64,000 bases of DNA from Nostoc sp. NIES-3756 (lineage in GTDB: Bacteria > Cyanobacteriota > Cyanobacteriia > Cyanobacteriales > Nostocaceae), in assembly GCF_001548375.1 (NCBI RefSeq), contig NZ_AP017295.1, positions 2,204,501 through 2,268,500 of the forward strand. The letters are read 5' to 3'. Position 1 is the stretch's first letter. Every line of letters begins with the position of its first letter. Shown here in pieces: positions 44,052 to 53,132 of the stretch. The notes under the pieces are model-generated. The model saw nothing but the letters and a program-made list of their open reading frames with translations, had not been told where the DNA came from and ran no database searches. Position numbers and translations under genes: made by a program.

Positions 44052-45419
44052 ATGGCGATCGCCACGATCAATCCCGCAACTGGGGAGACGCTCAAAACCT
44101 TTGAGCCGCTCAACGATGCAGAAATTGCCGCTAAATTAGATTTGGCAGACCAAGCTTTTGAAAAGTACCGTCATACAAGTTTTGCCGAGCGCGCCAGGGC
44201 TTTGCAAGCAGCAGCAGATATCTTAGAGCAAGAAAAAGCTGACTTTGCTAAGTTAATGACTTTGGAAATGGGCAAGCCTTATAAAGCAGCAATTGGCGAA
44301 GTCGAAAAATGTGCGGTTGTCTGCCGTTACTATTCAGAAAATGCCGCCAATTTCTTAGCTGATGTCAGTGTAAAAACGGATGCTAGTCATAGCTTTGTCC
44401 GCTATCAACCTTTAGGTATTATTCTTGCGGTCATGCCGTGGAATTTTCCCTTTTGGCAAGTGTTCCGCTTTGCTGCACCTGCACTCATGGCGGGGAATGT
44501 GGGCTTACTCAAGCACGCATCGAATGTACCTCAGTGCGCTTTAGCTATCGAAGATATTATCCTCCGGGCGGGTTTTCCTGAAGGTGTGTTTCAAACTCTG
44601 TTAATTGGGGCGGCGAAAGTTGCCGATGTCATCGCTGATGAGCGAGTCAAAGCTGCTACCTTAACCGGAAGCGAACCAGCTGGTGCTTCTCTGGCGACGG
44701 CGGCTGGGAAACAACTTAAAAAAACCGTGTTGGAATTGGGGGGAAGTGACCCATTTATCGTGATGGCAAGTGCTGATTTAGCAGCCGCAGCCGCGACAGC
44801 GACAACAGCACGGATGTTAAATAATGGGCAATCTTGTATTGCTGCCAAACGCTTTATCGTAGCAGAAGCGATCGCCGATCAATTTGAAAAACTGCTGTTG
44901 GAGAAATTCACAGCCCTAAAAATTGGCGACCCCTTGCATCTCGACACTGATTTAGGGCCATTAGCTACCCCCGACATCCTCCAAGACCTAGACCAACAAG
45001 TACAAACTGCCGTGAAAAGTGGTGGTAAAGTCTTGACTGGCGGCTATCCTTTAAGTGATCGTCCTGGCAACTTTTACCCCGCGACAATTATCATAGATAT
45101 CCCCATTGACGCGCCTATTGCCCAAGAGGAATTTTTTGGCCCAGTAGCGTTGTTATTTCGAGTGCCAAATTTGGATGCTGCGATTAAACTAGCTAATGCT
45201 ACACCCTTTGGCTTAGGTGCGAGTGCTTGGACAAATAACGACCAAGAACGCGATCGCTTAATTTCAGAAATCGAGGCCGGCGCAGTATTTATTAATGGTT
45301 TAGTTAAATCCGACCCCCGACTACCGTTTGGGGGCATAAAACGTTCTGGGTACGGCCGAGAATTAAGTATTCAAGGCATACACGAGTTCGTCAACATTAA
45401 AACTGTTTGGGTGAAGTGA
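44052..45419 (+). CDS. gabD: Succinate-semialdehyde dehydrogenase
   Basis: The 455-residue aldehyde dehydrogenase has catalytic Cys262 in NNGQSCIAAKR, the active-site Glu in VLELGGSDP, and PWNFPFWQ. Members of this short subgroup oxidise succinic semialdehyde to succinate with NAD(P). GGGAGG precedes ATG 44052 by about nine bases. The next gene on the strand, about 100 bases on, is the ThDP enzyme that makes its substrate from 2-oxoglutarate, as in the Synechococcus PCC 7002 bypass, which supports this call over other aldehyde substrates. Confidence 0.88.
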   Translation: MAIATINPATGETLKTFEPLNDAEIAAKLDLADQAFEKYRHTSFAERARALQAAADILEQEKADFAKLMTLEMGKPYKAAIGEVEKCAVVCRYYSENAANFLADVSVKTDASHSFVRYQPLGIILAVMPWNFPFWQVFRFAAPALMAGNVGLLKHASNVPQCALAIEDIILRAGFPEGVFQTLLIGAAKVADVIADERVKAATLTGSEPAGASLATAAGKQLKKTVLELGGSDPFIVMASADLAAAAATATTARMLNNGQSCIAAKRFIVAEAIADQFEKLLLEKFTALKIGDPLHLDTDLGPLATPDILQDLDQQVQTAVKSGGKVLTGGYPLSDRPGNFYPATIIIDIPIDAPIAQEEFFGPVALLFRVPNLDAAIKLANATPFGLGASAWTNNDQERDRLISEIEAGAVFINGLVKSDPRLPFGGIKRSGYGRELSIQGIHEFVNIKTVWVK

Positions 45420-45521
45420 GAGGGGAGTAGGTAGTAGGGAGTAGGGAGTGGAATTTTCTTTCACTACTCCCAATTCCCCACTCACCACTCCTCAATATTT
45501 ATCGCTAATGAGGATTTGAAA

Positions 45522-47165
45522 ATGAATACAGCAGAATTATTAGTCAAGTGTTTAGAAAATGAGGGTGTTGAATATGTTTTTGGTCTTCCTGGCGAAGAAA
45601 ACTTACACGTTTTAGAAGCGCTTAAACATTCATCTATAAAATTTATCACAACTCGGCATGAACAGGGTGCAGCTTTCATGGCAGATGTTTACGGACGTTT
45701 GACTGGGAAAGCTGGCGTGTGTCTTTCTACCTTGGGGCCTGGGGCGACTAATTTAATGACTGGGGTAGCAGATGCTAACTTAGATGGTGCGCCTTTAGTA
45801 GCTATTACTGGGCAAGTGGGAACAGATAGAATGCACATCGAATCCCATCAATATTTAGATTTGGTAGCGATGTTTGCCCCGGTAACTAAGTGGAATAAAC
45901 AGATTGTTCGGCCTAGTATTACACCGGAAGTCGTGCGCAAAGCCTTCAAGCGATCGCAAACTGAAAAACCAGGTGCAGTTCACATCGATTTACCAGAAAA
46001 TATTGCCGCCATGCCCGTAGAGGGCAAACCTTTACAGAAAGATAATATCCAGAAAACCTACGCTTCATTCGCCAGTATTCGCGCTGCCGCCGCCGCTATT
46101 TCTCAAGCAGTTAATCCCTTAATCTTAGTAGGCAATGGGGCAATTAGGGCTAACGCTAGTGATGCTGTGACCCAATTTGCCACCCAAATGAACATACCAG
46201 TTGCTAATACTTTCATGGGTAAAGGTGTGATTCCCTACACCCATCCCTTGGCTTTATGGTCGGTAGGATTGCAACAACGAGATTTTATAACTTGTGGCTT
46301 TGATAATACCGATTTAGTAATTGCGATCGGCTATGATTTAATTGAATTTTCACCTAAAAAATGGAATCCAGAAGGTAAAATTCCTATTGTACATATTGGG
46401 GCAGACGCTGCGGAAATTGATAGTAGTTATATCCCCAAAGTGGAAGTAATAGGAGATATTTCTGACTCCTTAGTAGAAATATTGAAAGTAGCAGATAGGC
46501 AAGGTAAACCTAATCCTTATGCTATTAGCTTAAGGGGAAATATTCGTGCAGATTACGAACAATATGCCAACGATGATGGTTATCCTATTAAACCGCAAAA
46601 ATTAATTTATGACTTACGGCAGGTAATGGGGCCAGATGATATTGTTATTTCTGATGTGGGCGCTCATAAAATGTGGATAGCCCGTCATTATCATTGTCAT
46701 AGCCCTAATACCTGTATTATTTCTAATGGATTTGCGGCAATGGGTATTGCTATTCCTGGTGCTTTGGCTGCAAAACTCGTATATCCTAACCGAAAAGTAG
46801 TAGCGGCTACTGGTGACGGTGGCTTTATGATGAATTGCCAGGAATTAGAAACAGCTTTACGAGTTGGTACACCATTTGTCACATTAATTTTCAATGATGG
46901 TGGCTATGGTTTAATTGAATGGAAACAAGAAAATCATTTTGGTAAAGGTCACTCATCTTTTGTCCATTTTGGCAATCCAGATTTTGTTAAATTAGCCGAA
47001 AGTATGGGTTTAAAAGGTTATAGAGTTGAATCAGCTTTAGATTTAATTCCTGTACTTAAAGAAGCCCTAGCGCAAGATGTACCAGCTGTCATCGATTGTC
47101 CTGTAGATTATCGAGAAAATAGCCGCTTTACACAAAAAGCTGGTGAGTTAAATTGTTCTGTGTAG
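45522..47165 (+). CDS. 2-oxoglutarate decarboxylase (ThDP, acetolactate-synthase-like)
   Basis: The 547-residue ThDP enzyme would otherwise be annotated as acetolactate synthase large subunit. Glu in ITTRHEQGAAFMADVYGR activates ThDP; the ThDP/Mg motif runs from GDGGFMMNCQE to IFNDGGYG. The pairing with succinate-semialdehyde dehydrogenase upstream is the arrangement of the two-gene bypass of cyanobacteria (Zhang and Bryant, from memory), so 2-oxoglutarate to succinic semialdehyde is the best assignment. ATG 45522 is chosen because AGGA lies just upstream; the frame also opens at TTG 45516. Confidence 0.83.
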   Translation: MNTAELLVKCLENEGVEYVFGLPGEENLHVLEALKHSSIKFITTRHEQGAAFMADVYGRLTGKAGVCLSTLGPGATNLMTGVADANLDGAPLVAITGQVGTDRMHIESHQYLDLVAMFAPVTKWNKQIVRPSITPEVVRKAFKRSQTEKPGAVHIDLPENIAAMPVEGKPLQKDNIQKTYASFASIRAAAAAISQAVNPLILVGNGAIRANASDAVTQFATQMNIPVANTFMGKGVIPYTHPLALWSVGLQQRDFITCGFDNTDLVIAIGYDLIEFSPKKWNPEGKIPIVHIGADAAEIDSSYIPKVEVIGDISDSLVEILKVADRQGKPNPYAISLRGNIRADYEQYANDDGYPIKPQKLIYDLRQVMGPDDIVISDVGAHKMWIARHYHCHSPNTCIISNGFAAMGIAIPGALAAKLVYPNRKVVAATGDGGFMMNCQELETALRVGTPFVTLIFNDGGYGLIEWKQENHFGKGHSSFVHFGNPDFVKLAESMGLKGYRVESALDLIPVLKEALAQDVPAVIDCPVDYRENSRFTQKAGELNCSV

Positions 47166-47242
47166 TAGTATTTGCTAACAAGCTACTTCAACTATCTCAA
47201 GTTAGGCTTTTTATCTAATACTCTAGCGTCACATTATTTAAG

Positions 47243-47272
47243 TTCGTAGTAAGGACTAAAGTCCTTACTACA
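47243..47272. terminator. Perfect palindrome GTAGTAAGGACT / AGTCCTTACTAC
   Basis: Twelve-base arms flank AA between the 3' ends of two convergent genes. It is a familiar dispersed repeat type in Nostoc genomes and may serve as a terminator. Confidence 0.65.
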
Positions 47273-47276
47273 AACA

Positions 47277-47807
47277 TTATTTGCCTTGCTTTGTCTTCCG
47301 CCGTTCATGATAATATCGCCATAAACAACCGTACACAGGAACAACAGTAAAAACTGTACCGATAAAATATATACCTAAACGATCATCAGGTTGTTCAATA
47401 GTTACAGATTTTTGCTGGGTTTGTTTGAGAAATTGATTTATTTGATTGGCTTGTATTTCAACTCCACCTTTAGTATATCCAGACATAGAAATCCGAATAT
47501 CTCCTGTATCTGTTGTGATTAAGAGGTTGTGGTAAGAACTACTACTACGACTACTACTAGTAATGGAGACAGCAGCTTCTTGAATTTGATTAAGCGTGAA
47601 GGTTTGAGTGTTTTTCCACTGAAAAGGACTACTAACTGTCATCAGTTCGCAGCTTCCTTTGTTAGCATTATTTCTCTGACACCTAAAGGAAGTCAAACTG
47701 GTAGCAAATAAAATCAGAGAAATACCAACAATGGGAAATAATGCAACTATCACTACAGGCATGATTTGGAAGATATCAACTTCTCTTTTTAGAACTTGTC
47801 TCATCAT
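47277..47807 (-). CDS. Hypothetical membrane protein
   Basis: The 176-residue protein has two membrane segments: residues about 14-38 (IMPVVIVALFPIVGISLILFATS) and about 147-165 (GIYFIGTVFTVVPVYGCLW). Between them is a beta-rich domain with a Ser run (SSSRSSSSY) coded by repeated AGT-type triplets (about 47534-47563). Membrane-soluble-membrane organisation and FQWKNTQTFTLNQIQ recall PH-like domains, but I do not recognise a family. Confidence 0.65.
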   Translation of the reverse strand: MMRQVLKREVDIFQIMPVVIVALFPIVGISLILFATSLTSFRCQRNNANKGSCELMTVSSPFQWKNTQTFTLNQIQEAAVSITSSSRSSSSYHNLLITTDTGDIRISMSGYTKGGVEIQANQINQFLKQTQQKSVTIEQPDDRLGIYFIGTVFTVVPVYGCLWRYYHERRKTKQGK

Positions 47808-48141
47808 TCTTGAGATTCATTATTATTTGGCTTTATTTCCTTTTACTTATCAGAAGCTAGTGAAGATTTTACGCAACTATTTATAAAAAATTTATTTTTA
47901 AATTACCTTAACTGAGTAATAACAAACAAACAAGAATTACAAAATTCGTAGCCCTTTAGTCTGTCATATAGCTTGAAAAAGGTCGCAAGAGCAAATTATA
48001 GTCAACTAAAAACCTAACTTTTGTAATAATACGTAACCTAACTACAGATGGTTCGGAATCATAAGTTTATATCAATAGTATGAGTAAGTATAAACCAGAT
48101 AACTAGTGCTTTTCATCGTAAAAATACTCCTTTAGAATTAG
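47808..48141. other. AT-rich spacer
   Basis: About 330 bases upstream of the 70-codon gene; no feature recognised other than AT-rich runs at 47875-47900. Confidence 0.4.
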
Positions 48142-48354
48142 ATGTTGACCTCAAATTGGCAAATACCTCTTCCGTTAGATCAATACCTAAATCATCGGGT
48201 TGTCCTATATTTTTTCAGCGATGGGTACTGGGTTCCAATAAAATATTGCAATTTAACAAAAGCAATTGAACTGCATCACAAAATCAAAAGTGAGGCAAAT
48301 AAAGAAGTTTTTCTTTTTCCTCTCGATTTCAACCCAAACACTTTTCAGGATTAG
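48142..48354 (+). CDS. Small hypothetical protein
   Basis: The 70-residue protein reads MLTSNWQIPLPLDQYLNHRVVLYFFSDG and ends FNPNTFQD. Amino-acid use is ordinary and the frame is free of low-complexity sequence, so it may be a real gene, but there is no recognised domain and no strong ribosome binding site. A MITE begins about 100 bases downstream. Confidence 0.4.
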   Translation: MLTSNWQIPLPLDQYLNHRVVLYFFSDGYWVPIKYCNLTKAIELHHKIKSEANKEVFLFPLDFNPNTFQD

Positions 48355-48452
48355 CAAATTTATGAGCAAGATGTGCAGAAAAGCTTACAGAAAGGATATG
48401 TTATACCAATTTTGGATTTTAGATTTTGGAGAAAACCTTGACTCATAGTCTT

Positions 48453-48610
48453 AGAACTTACGCATCAAGATTATTTGTGAAGGCTGGGTATAAGGGTTTT
48501 AAACGATAAGCTTTTATACTAATTTAAAAAATCTTCTAATACATTCATTATCTGTAGGGGCTTACTTTTGTACGCCCCTACTTGATTTTTACTTTTTATG
48601 CGTAAGTTCT
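48453..48610. mobile_element. MITE-like element with AGAACTTACGCAT inverted ends
   Basis: Perfect 13-base terminal inverted repeats (48453-48465 and 48598-48610) enclose about 130 AT-rich bases with no ORF. The ends are flanked by T-A bases that could be a TA target duplication, as for IS630/Tc1 elements. A hairpin GTAGGGGC/GCCCCTAC (about 48554-48581) lies inside. Confidence 0.7.
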
Positions 48611-48835
48611 ATTAACGCCGCGCTTAAGTTAGCACCTTAAAACCTTTATCTTTACTGGTGTAGTTTCCTCATGTAATGGAGACTTTAGTTATAACGTTTC
48701 TAGTTTCCGTAAGTACGTTTCGTTGAGATGAGGAAATAAATGTTAGACGCTAGTGTGTACTCATAGGATTAGGAACTGCTATATCGAGTAAAAGTGTTGA
48801 AAAACTCAGAATAACCTCAATTTAAGGGGAACCTC
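48611..48835. other. Leader region of ndhK paralogue
   Basis: About 225 bases between the MITE and ndhK, with no ORF. AAGGGGAACCTC precedes the ATG and gives a ribosome binding site. Confidence 0.45.
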
Positions 48836-49525
48836 ATGATTAATACAATTATCAATCCGGCTGAACGTCCCGAAGTAACTCAAAATTTATCAGAGAACTT
48901 CATTCTAACTACAGTAGATGACCTTTATAACTGGGCGAAAATGTCCAGTTTGTATCCATTGATGTTTGGTACAGCTTGCTGTTTCATGGAGTTTATGGCG
49001 GCTTATGCGTCTCGCTTTGATATGGAACGCTATGGTATGATTCCGCGCGCTACACCACGCCAAGCAGACTTAATGATTACCGCAGGCACAATTACCATGA
49101 AATATGCGCCAAATCTGGTACGCCTCTATGAACAAATGCCAGAACCTAAGTATGTGATTGCAATGGGCGCTTGTACAATTACTGGGGGAATGTTTAGTGT
49201 TGATTCTCCCTCGGCTGTGCGTGGTGTAGATAAGTTAATTCCAGTTGATGTATATATTCCTGGTTGCCCACCTAGACCAGAAGCAGTTATCGATGCCATC
49301 ATTAAACTACGCAAGAAAATAGCTAACGAGAGTATCCAAGAATTACAACAAGCACCACAAACTCATCGTTATTACAGTACTACACATAGAATGAAGGTAG
49401 TTGACCCAAGTTTGGATGGGCAATACCTCAGAAGTTCAAAGCGTGATGTTCCGCCGCCAGAACTCACAGCAGCAACAGGTTTACCATTGGTTAATAATCA
49501 AGAGTCAACAGTCATTAGTCGATAG
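48836..49525 (+). CDS. ndhK: NdhK-type NADH dehydrogenase subunit, solitary paralogue
   Basis: The 229-residue protein is the NuoB/NdhK (PSST) subunit with all four N2 cluster cysteines: GTACCFMEF (two), GACTITGGM and [11 protein letters not shown]-1 uses it to pass electrons to plastoquinone. In cyanobacteria ndhK lies in ndhC-ndhK-ndhJ; here neither ndhC nor ndhJ is adjacent, and the segment [34 protein letters not shown] departs from the canonical [32 protein letters not shown] (remembered). It is thus probably a second, divergent copy. A P450 gene follows 17 bases later. Confidence 0.85.
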   Translation: MINTIINPAERPEVTQNLSENFILTTVDDLYNWAKMSSLYPLMFGTACCFMEFMAAYASRFDMERYGMIPRATPRQADLMITAGTITMKYAPNLVRLYEQMPEPKYVIAMGACTITGGMFSVDSPSAVRGVDKLIPVDVYIPGCPPRPEAVIDAIIKLRKKIANESIQELQQAPQTHRYYSTTHRMKVVDPSLDGQYLRSSKRDVPPPELTAATGLPLVNNQESTVISR

Positions 49526-49542
49526 TTAACAGTCAACAGCTT

Positions 49543-50934
49543 ATGATTACCTTACAGAACAACTCAGCAAATGAAGCTGCTATCAAATTACCGGATGGAA
49601 GCAGTCGCTTTAAATGGCTACAAATTCTTAAAGTTATTTTACGACCTATCGAAACTTTAGAAGAGATAGAACAGCGCTATGGTGATATATTCACTTCTGA
49701 TTTAGGTGTGTTTCCTACACAAATAATTATTAGTAATCCTCAGGCTATTCAAGAACTTTTTACGGCTGATGCTCAGTTATTTGATTCAGGTTCAGGAAAT
49801 TTTATAATTCAACCCTTGGTAGGTACTAACTCATTAATTTTGTTAGATGGCGATCGCCACTTGCAACAGCGTAAACTATTAATGCCTTCGTTTCATGGCG
49901 AAAGGATGCGGGCTTATGGTCAAACCATCCGTAATATTACTGAAGAAGTCACTAGTCGGTGGGCTATTGGTAAACAGTTTACTGCCCGTCCCTATATGCA
50001 GGATATATCTCTGCAAGTAATTTTACGTACAGTATTTGGCTTAAAGGAAGGGGAACGTTACCAACAAATTAAGCAAGTCTTGGTGGAAATGTTGGATTCC
50101 TTTAATACACCCATCAGTGTTATTTTCCTATTCTTTAAATCATTACAACGCGATTTAGGGCCTTTGACTCCTTGGGGTAGATTTATCCGCCGCAGACAGC
50201 AACTTGATGAACTCCTCTATCAAGAAATTCGGGAACGCCGTCAAAAATCAGAGGCTAATGGTGAAGATATCCTCAGCTTGCTATTATCAGCGCGTGATGA
50301 AAATGGTCAACCCATGACTGATGTAGAGTTACGCGATGAGTTGATGACTATGCTGTTTGCTGGACATGAAACAACTGCGATCGCTCTATCATGGGCATTA
50401 TATTGGATTCATTATGTTCCCGAAGTCTGCGAGAAGTTACTGCAAGAACTCAATTCTATTGATGTAGCCAATGCAGATCCAATGGCAATTACTCAATTAC
50501 CTTACTTGAATGCTGTCTGTTCAGAAACATTGAGAATTACACCTGTAGCCTTCTTTACCTTCCCGCGTGTTCTCAAACAACCTATGAAATTCATGGGTTA
50601 CAACTTACCAAAAGGGATGATGATTGCACCTTGTGTACATTTAACTCATCATCGCTCAGATATTTATCCAGAACCTAAACGTTTTAAGCCAGAACGGTTC
50701 CTTGAACGTCAATTTTCTCCTTATGAATTTATCCCCTTTGGTGGTGGTAATCGTCGCTGTTTAGGTATGGCATTTGCTTTATTTGAAATGAAGTTAGTAT
50801 TAGCTACTATCCTCTCCCAATACTCACTGGAATTATTAGATAAAGTACCGCTTAAACCTGTGCGTCGAGGAATAGTATTTGCCCCACCCGGTGGTGTGCA
50901 TTTGATGGTTAAGGACAAGTCTTCTTTTGGTTAA
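49543..50934 (+). CDS. Cytochrome P450, CYP110-like
   Basis: The 463-residue P450 has the I-helix FAGHETTAIALSWALYW, the ExxR helix SETLRI, the PERF-like KPERFLE and heme loop FIPFGGGNRRCLGMAFA with heme ligand Cys406. CYP110 enzymes of Nostoc hydroxylate fatty acids, alkanes or terpenoids. No ferredoxin reductase gene is adjacent, but an NdhK paralogue ends 17 bases upstream, suggesting one transcript. A heptad-like tract precedes the start. The hairpin at 50947-50973 follows. Confidence 0.92.
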   Translation: MITLQNNSANEAAIKLPDGSSRFKWLQILKVILRPIETLEEIEQRYGDIFTSDLGVFPTQIIISNPQAIQELFTADAQLFDSGSGNFIIQPLVGTNSLILLDGDRHLQQRKLLMPSFHGERMRAYGQTIRNITEEVTSRWAIGKQFTARPYMQDISLQVILRTVFGLKEGERYQQIKQVLVEMLDSFNTPISVIFLFFKSLQRDLGPLTPWGRFIRRRQQLDELLYQEIRERRQKSEANGEDILSLLLSARDENGQPMTDVELRDELMTMLFAGHETTAIALSWALYWIHYVPEVCEKLLQELNSIDVANADPMAITQLPYLNAVCSETLRITPVAFFTFPRVLKQPMKFMGYNLPKGMMIAPCVHLTHHRSDIYPEPKRFKPERFLERQFSPYEFIPFGGGNRRCLGMAFALFEMKLVLATILSQYSLELLDKVPLKPVRRGIVFAPPGGVHLMVKDKSSFG

Positions 50935-50946
50935 TAGATACCATAG

Positions 50947-50973
50947 GTAGGGGTGCAAAGCTTTGCGTCCCTA
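50947..50973. terminator. TAGGGGTGCAAAGC palindrome after P450
   Basis: TAGGGGTGCAAAGCTTTGCGTCCCTA forms a hairpin with one mismatch just downstream of the P450 stop codon; a likely terminator of repeat type. Confidence 0.6.
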
Positions 50974-50996
50974 CAGCCAATTCATCTGTTAAGTGC

Positions 50997-51032
50997 TGTT
51001 AGCGGTAGCGGGACGTTCAGCCCGTAAATGAG
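50997..51032 (+). repeat. GTTAGCGGTAGCGG repeat, variant copy D
   Basis: TGTTAGCGGTAGCGGGACGT then TCAGCCCGTAAATGAG: the same 15-base head as copies A and B, with a changed palindromic tail (CGGGACGTTCAGCCCG). Confidence 0.75.
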
Positions 51033-51070
51033 TGCTGAGAAATTCTTAATTTTGAATTGGTATCACTTAC

Positions 51071-51670
51071 TTACCATTTTTCAGCCCAATAAATGATTTC
51101 TGAAGCTGAACTATCAATGGCTACACCATAGCTATCACCGTGATTCCACTTAAAACCAGGTCTACCCCTATCCTCTGCATTCAAAACGAGTATTTCATAG
51201 GAAGGGGGAAAAGATTCAGCAGTTTCATCAGTGTAGAAAAAAGTAGTTGGTACACCGTTGGGTAAATTGGCGTGAACATTAGTATCGCCACCCATATATC
51301 GATGTTTAGCCTGTTTGCGGTATTGGGTTAATAATTGTTGAATCTGTTGTGGTGACTTTTTCAGTCTGAGTTGGAAATAACTACCAGTTTGTGAACTTCC
51401 AGGTGAATAGGCTAGACGCACATTCTCAACTCCCGCAGACACTTCTGTCGGGAAGTGTTTAATTTCGTCTTGACTAAACCAAAGTTGATGACGAATTTCT
51501 TGGTAACGTGATGTATCGGTAACTATTTCCGGTTGGTTACTACTACTAAAAGCTTTTCTAAGAAAGAAACTCCCCCCGACAACACCAACGCTGCCAAAAG
51601 AGATTAAAACTATCATGATGGCTTTGACTAGGTGCGATGGGGTTTGTCCCAATGTAAGCGATCGCTTCAT
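51071..51670 (-). CDS. Membrane-anchored hypothetical protein
   Basis: The 199-residue protein has an N-terminal membrane anchor (about 16-38: AIMIVLISFGSVGVVGGSFFL) and a soluble domain with RHQLWFSQDEIKHFPTEV, GSYFQLRLKKSPQQIQQLLTQYRKQA and a C-terminal GVAIDSSASEIIYWAEKW. I know no family. It is flanked upstream by a HIP1 site overlapping codon 2-3 and by heptad repeats. Confidence 0.65.
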   Translation of the reverse strand: MKRSLTLGQTPSHLVKAIMIVLISFGSVGVVGGSFFLRKAFSSSNQPEIVTDTSRYQEIRHQLWFSQDEIKHFPTEVSAGVENVRLAYSPGSSQTGSYFQLRLKKSPQQIQQLLTQYRKQAKHRYMGGDTNVHANLPNGVPTTFFYTDETAESFPPSYEILVLNAEDRGRPGFKWNHGDSYGVAIDSSASEIIYWAEKW

Positions 51671-51903
51671 AGCGTTGGGTGGGTCTAAGTTTTATAACCA
51701 TATACCCAACTACTAAACTATATTCGTAATATTTCGGGGGCGATCGCAGATATTTTGATTAAAACTTTGTGAAATCAGGGGAAATACTAATTTTTAGTGA
51801 AGTCTTGGTAAAGTTTACTCCGTAATAATACTTAAGATTTAGGAATTTTAATCAGTCAACAGTCAACAGTCAACAGCGAACATCACCTGAAAACTGTTAA
51901 CTG

Positions 51904-52776
51904 TTAAAAAGACCCCACTATCATCCCAGCCAGTAAAATAAAACCAAGCCAAACATTTTGCCGGAACATTTCACTATAGGCAGGATTAGGTAATTCTGGT
52001 TGTCTTAAACGGACAAACTGCCAAATCCAGCCAATTGTGGCAATTGCTAAAGTAATCCAAAATGCCAGATGTAGATGGATGGAAACACCTAACCAAGCCA
52101 GGCAAATAATTGTACCTACAAAGAAAATACCAATAGCTAAAGGTGCGTAATCACCAAAAAATAAAGCACTGGAATTAACACCAATGCGCCGATCATCTTC
52201 GCGATCGCTCATGGCGTAAACTGTATCAAATCCCAATGTCCAAAGTAAGGTAGCACCCCACAATAGCCAAGTGGGTTGAGATATGTTCTGTGTGACTGCA
52301 CTCCAGCTAATTAACACCGCAAAACCCCAGGCGATAGACAGTACCAATTGCGGCACAGGAAACACCCGTTTCGCACCCGGATAAAGCAATATCACCGGCA
52401 CAGCTGCCACTGATAACCAAAAACTTAGGGGGTTAAGGTAATAAGCCAGTATAGCTGCACAAAATAAAGCTATAATACCAACAGCAATACCAACTTTTAT
52501 GGAGAGGGTTCGAGCTGCTAAAGGGCGATCGCGGGTTCTCTCTACTTGTGGATCAATATCCTTATCCCACAAATCATTTACCACACATCCAGCCGCACTA
52601 GTAGCTAAAGTACCTAAAATAATTACACCCACTAAAGGTAAAGGCGGTTTACCTGCGGCTGCCAAAAACACAGCCCAAAGGGCAGGTATCATAAGAATTA
52701 AGCGTCCTTCCGGTTTATGCCATCGCAAAAGACGGAAAATTGTTAGCCACACTGGTTCTTGGTTGCTTTCTAACAT
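51904..52776 (-). CDS. ubiA: 4-hydroxybenzoate polyprenyltransferase (UbiA family)
   Basis: The 290-residue enzyme has about eight membrane segments and both Asp-rich motifs: NDLWDKDIDPQVERTRDRPLAA and DREDDRRIGVNSSALFFG. It attaches a polyprenyl (solanesyl-type) chain to 4-hydroxybenzoate in plastoquinone synthesis in cyanobacteria. It is divergent from ppx across a spacer with heptad repeats. Start at ATG 52776. Confidence 0.9.
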   Translation of the reverse strand: MLESNQEPVWLTIFRLLRWHKPEGRLILMIPALWAVFLAAAGKPPLPLVGVIILGTLATSAAGCVVNDLWDKDIDPQVERTRDRPLAARTLSIKVGIAVGIIALFCAAILAYYLNPLSFWLSVAAVPVILLYPGAKRVFPVPQLVLSIAWGFAVLISWSAVTQNISQPTWLLWGATLLWTLGFDTVYAMSDREDDRRIGVNSSALFFGDYAPLAIGIFFVGTIICLAWLGVSIHLHLAFWITLAIATIGWIWQFVRLRQPELPNPAYSEMFRQNVWLGFILLAGMIVGSF

Positions 52777-53132
52777 AGGTATTGGTCAGTAGTCAGTTGT
52801 CATTAGTCATTAGTCATTAGTCAACAGTCCATAGTTTTTCTTCCTCATCTCCCCCCTCTTCCTCATCCCCCTCATCTCGCTTACTTTACATATCTTTACA
52901 TCTATAGAATAACTTTATTTGATATTTGTAAAAACACAGTCTATTCAGTGGCGACTTTAAGTCAAATAAATTAAATAGTCACTAAAATTGTAAACGACAG
53001 GGTGAATATACTTAACATCAGGTTATTCCGGCTACGGTTGCCTGAGAATAAGTGTGTTGCAACGTGTATCAGTGCCAACTACCCCGACACACCATTCATT
53101 TCCATCCATCCTGAATACAGCGAGAAGACTAG
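52777..53132. repeat. Spacer with TCATTAG heptads between ubiA and ppx
   Basis: Heptads of TCATTAG type occupy 52790-52832, followed by a CCCCTCATC tract to 52880. The remaining 250 bases are AT-rich and must hold the promoters of both divergent genes. Confidence 0.65.

Noticed and set aside
45522..47165. Plain acetolactate synthase (ilvB) annotation
   Set aside because: It is adjacent to succinate-semialdehyde dehydrogenase and has no small subunit gene; the bypass role fits better, though sequence alone does not exclude ilvB.
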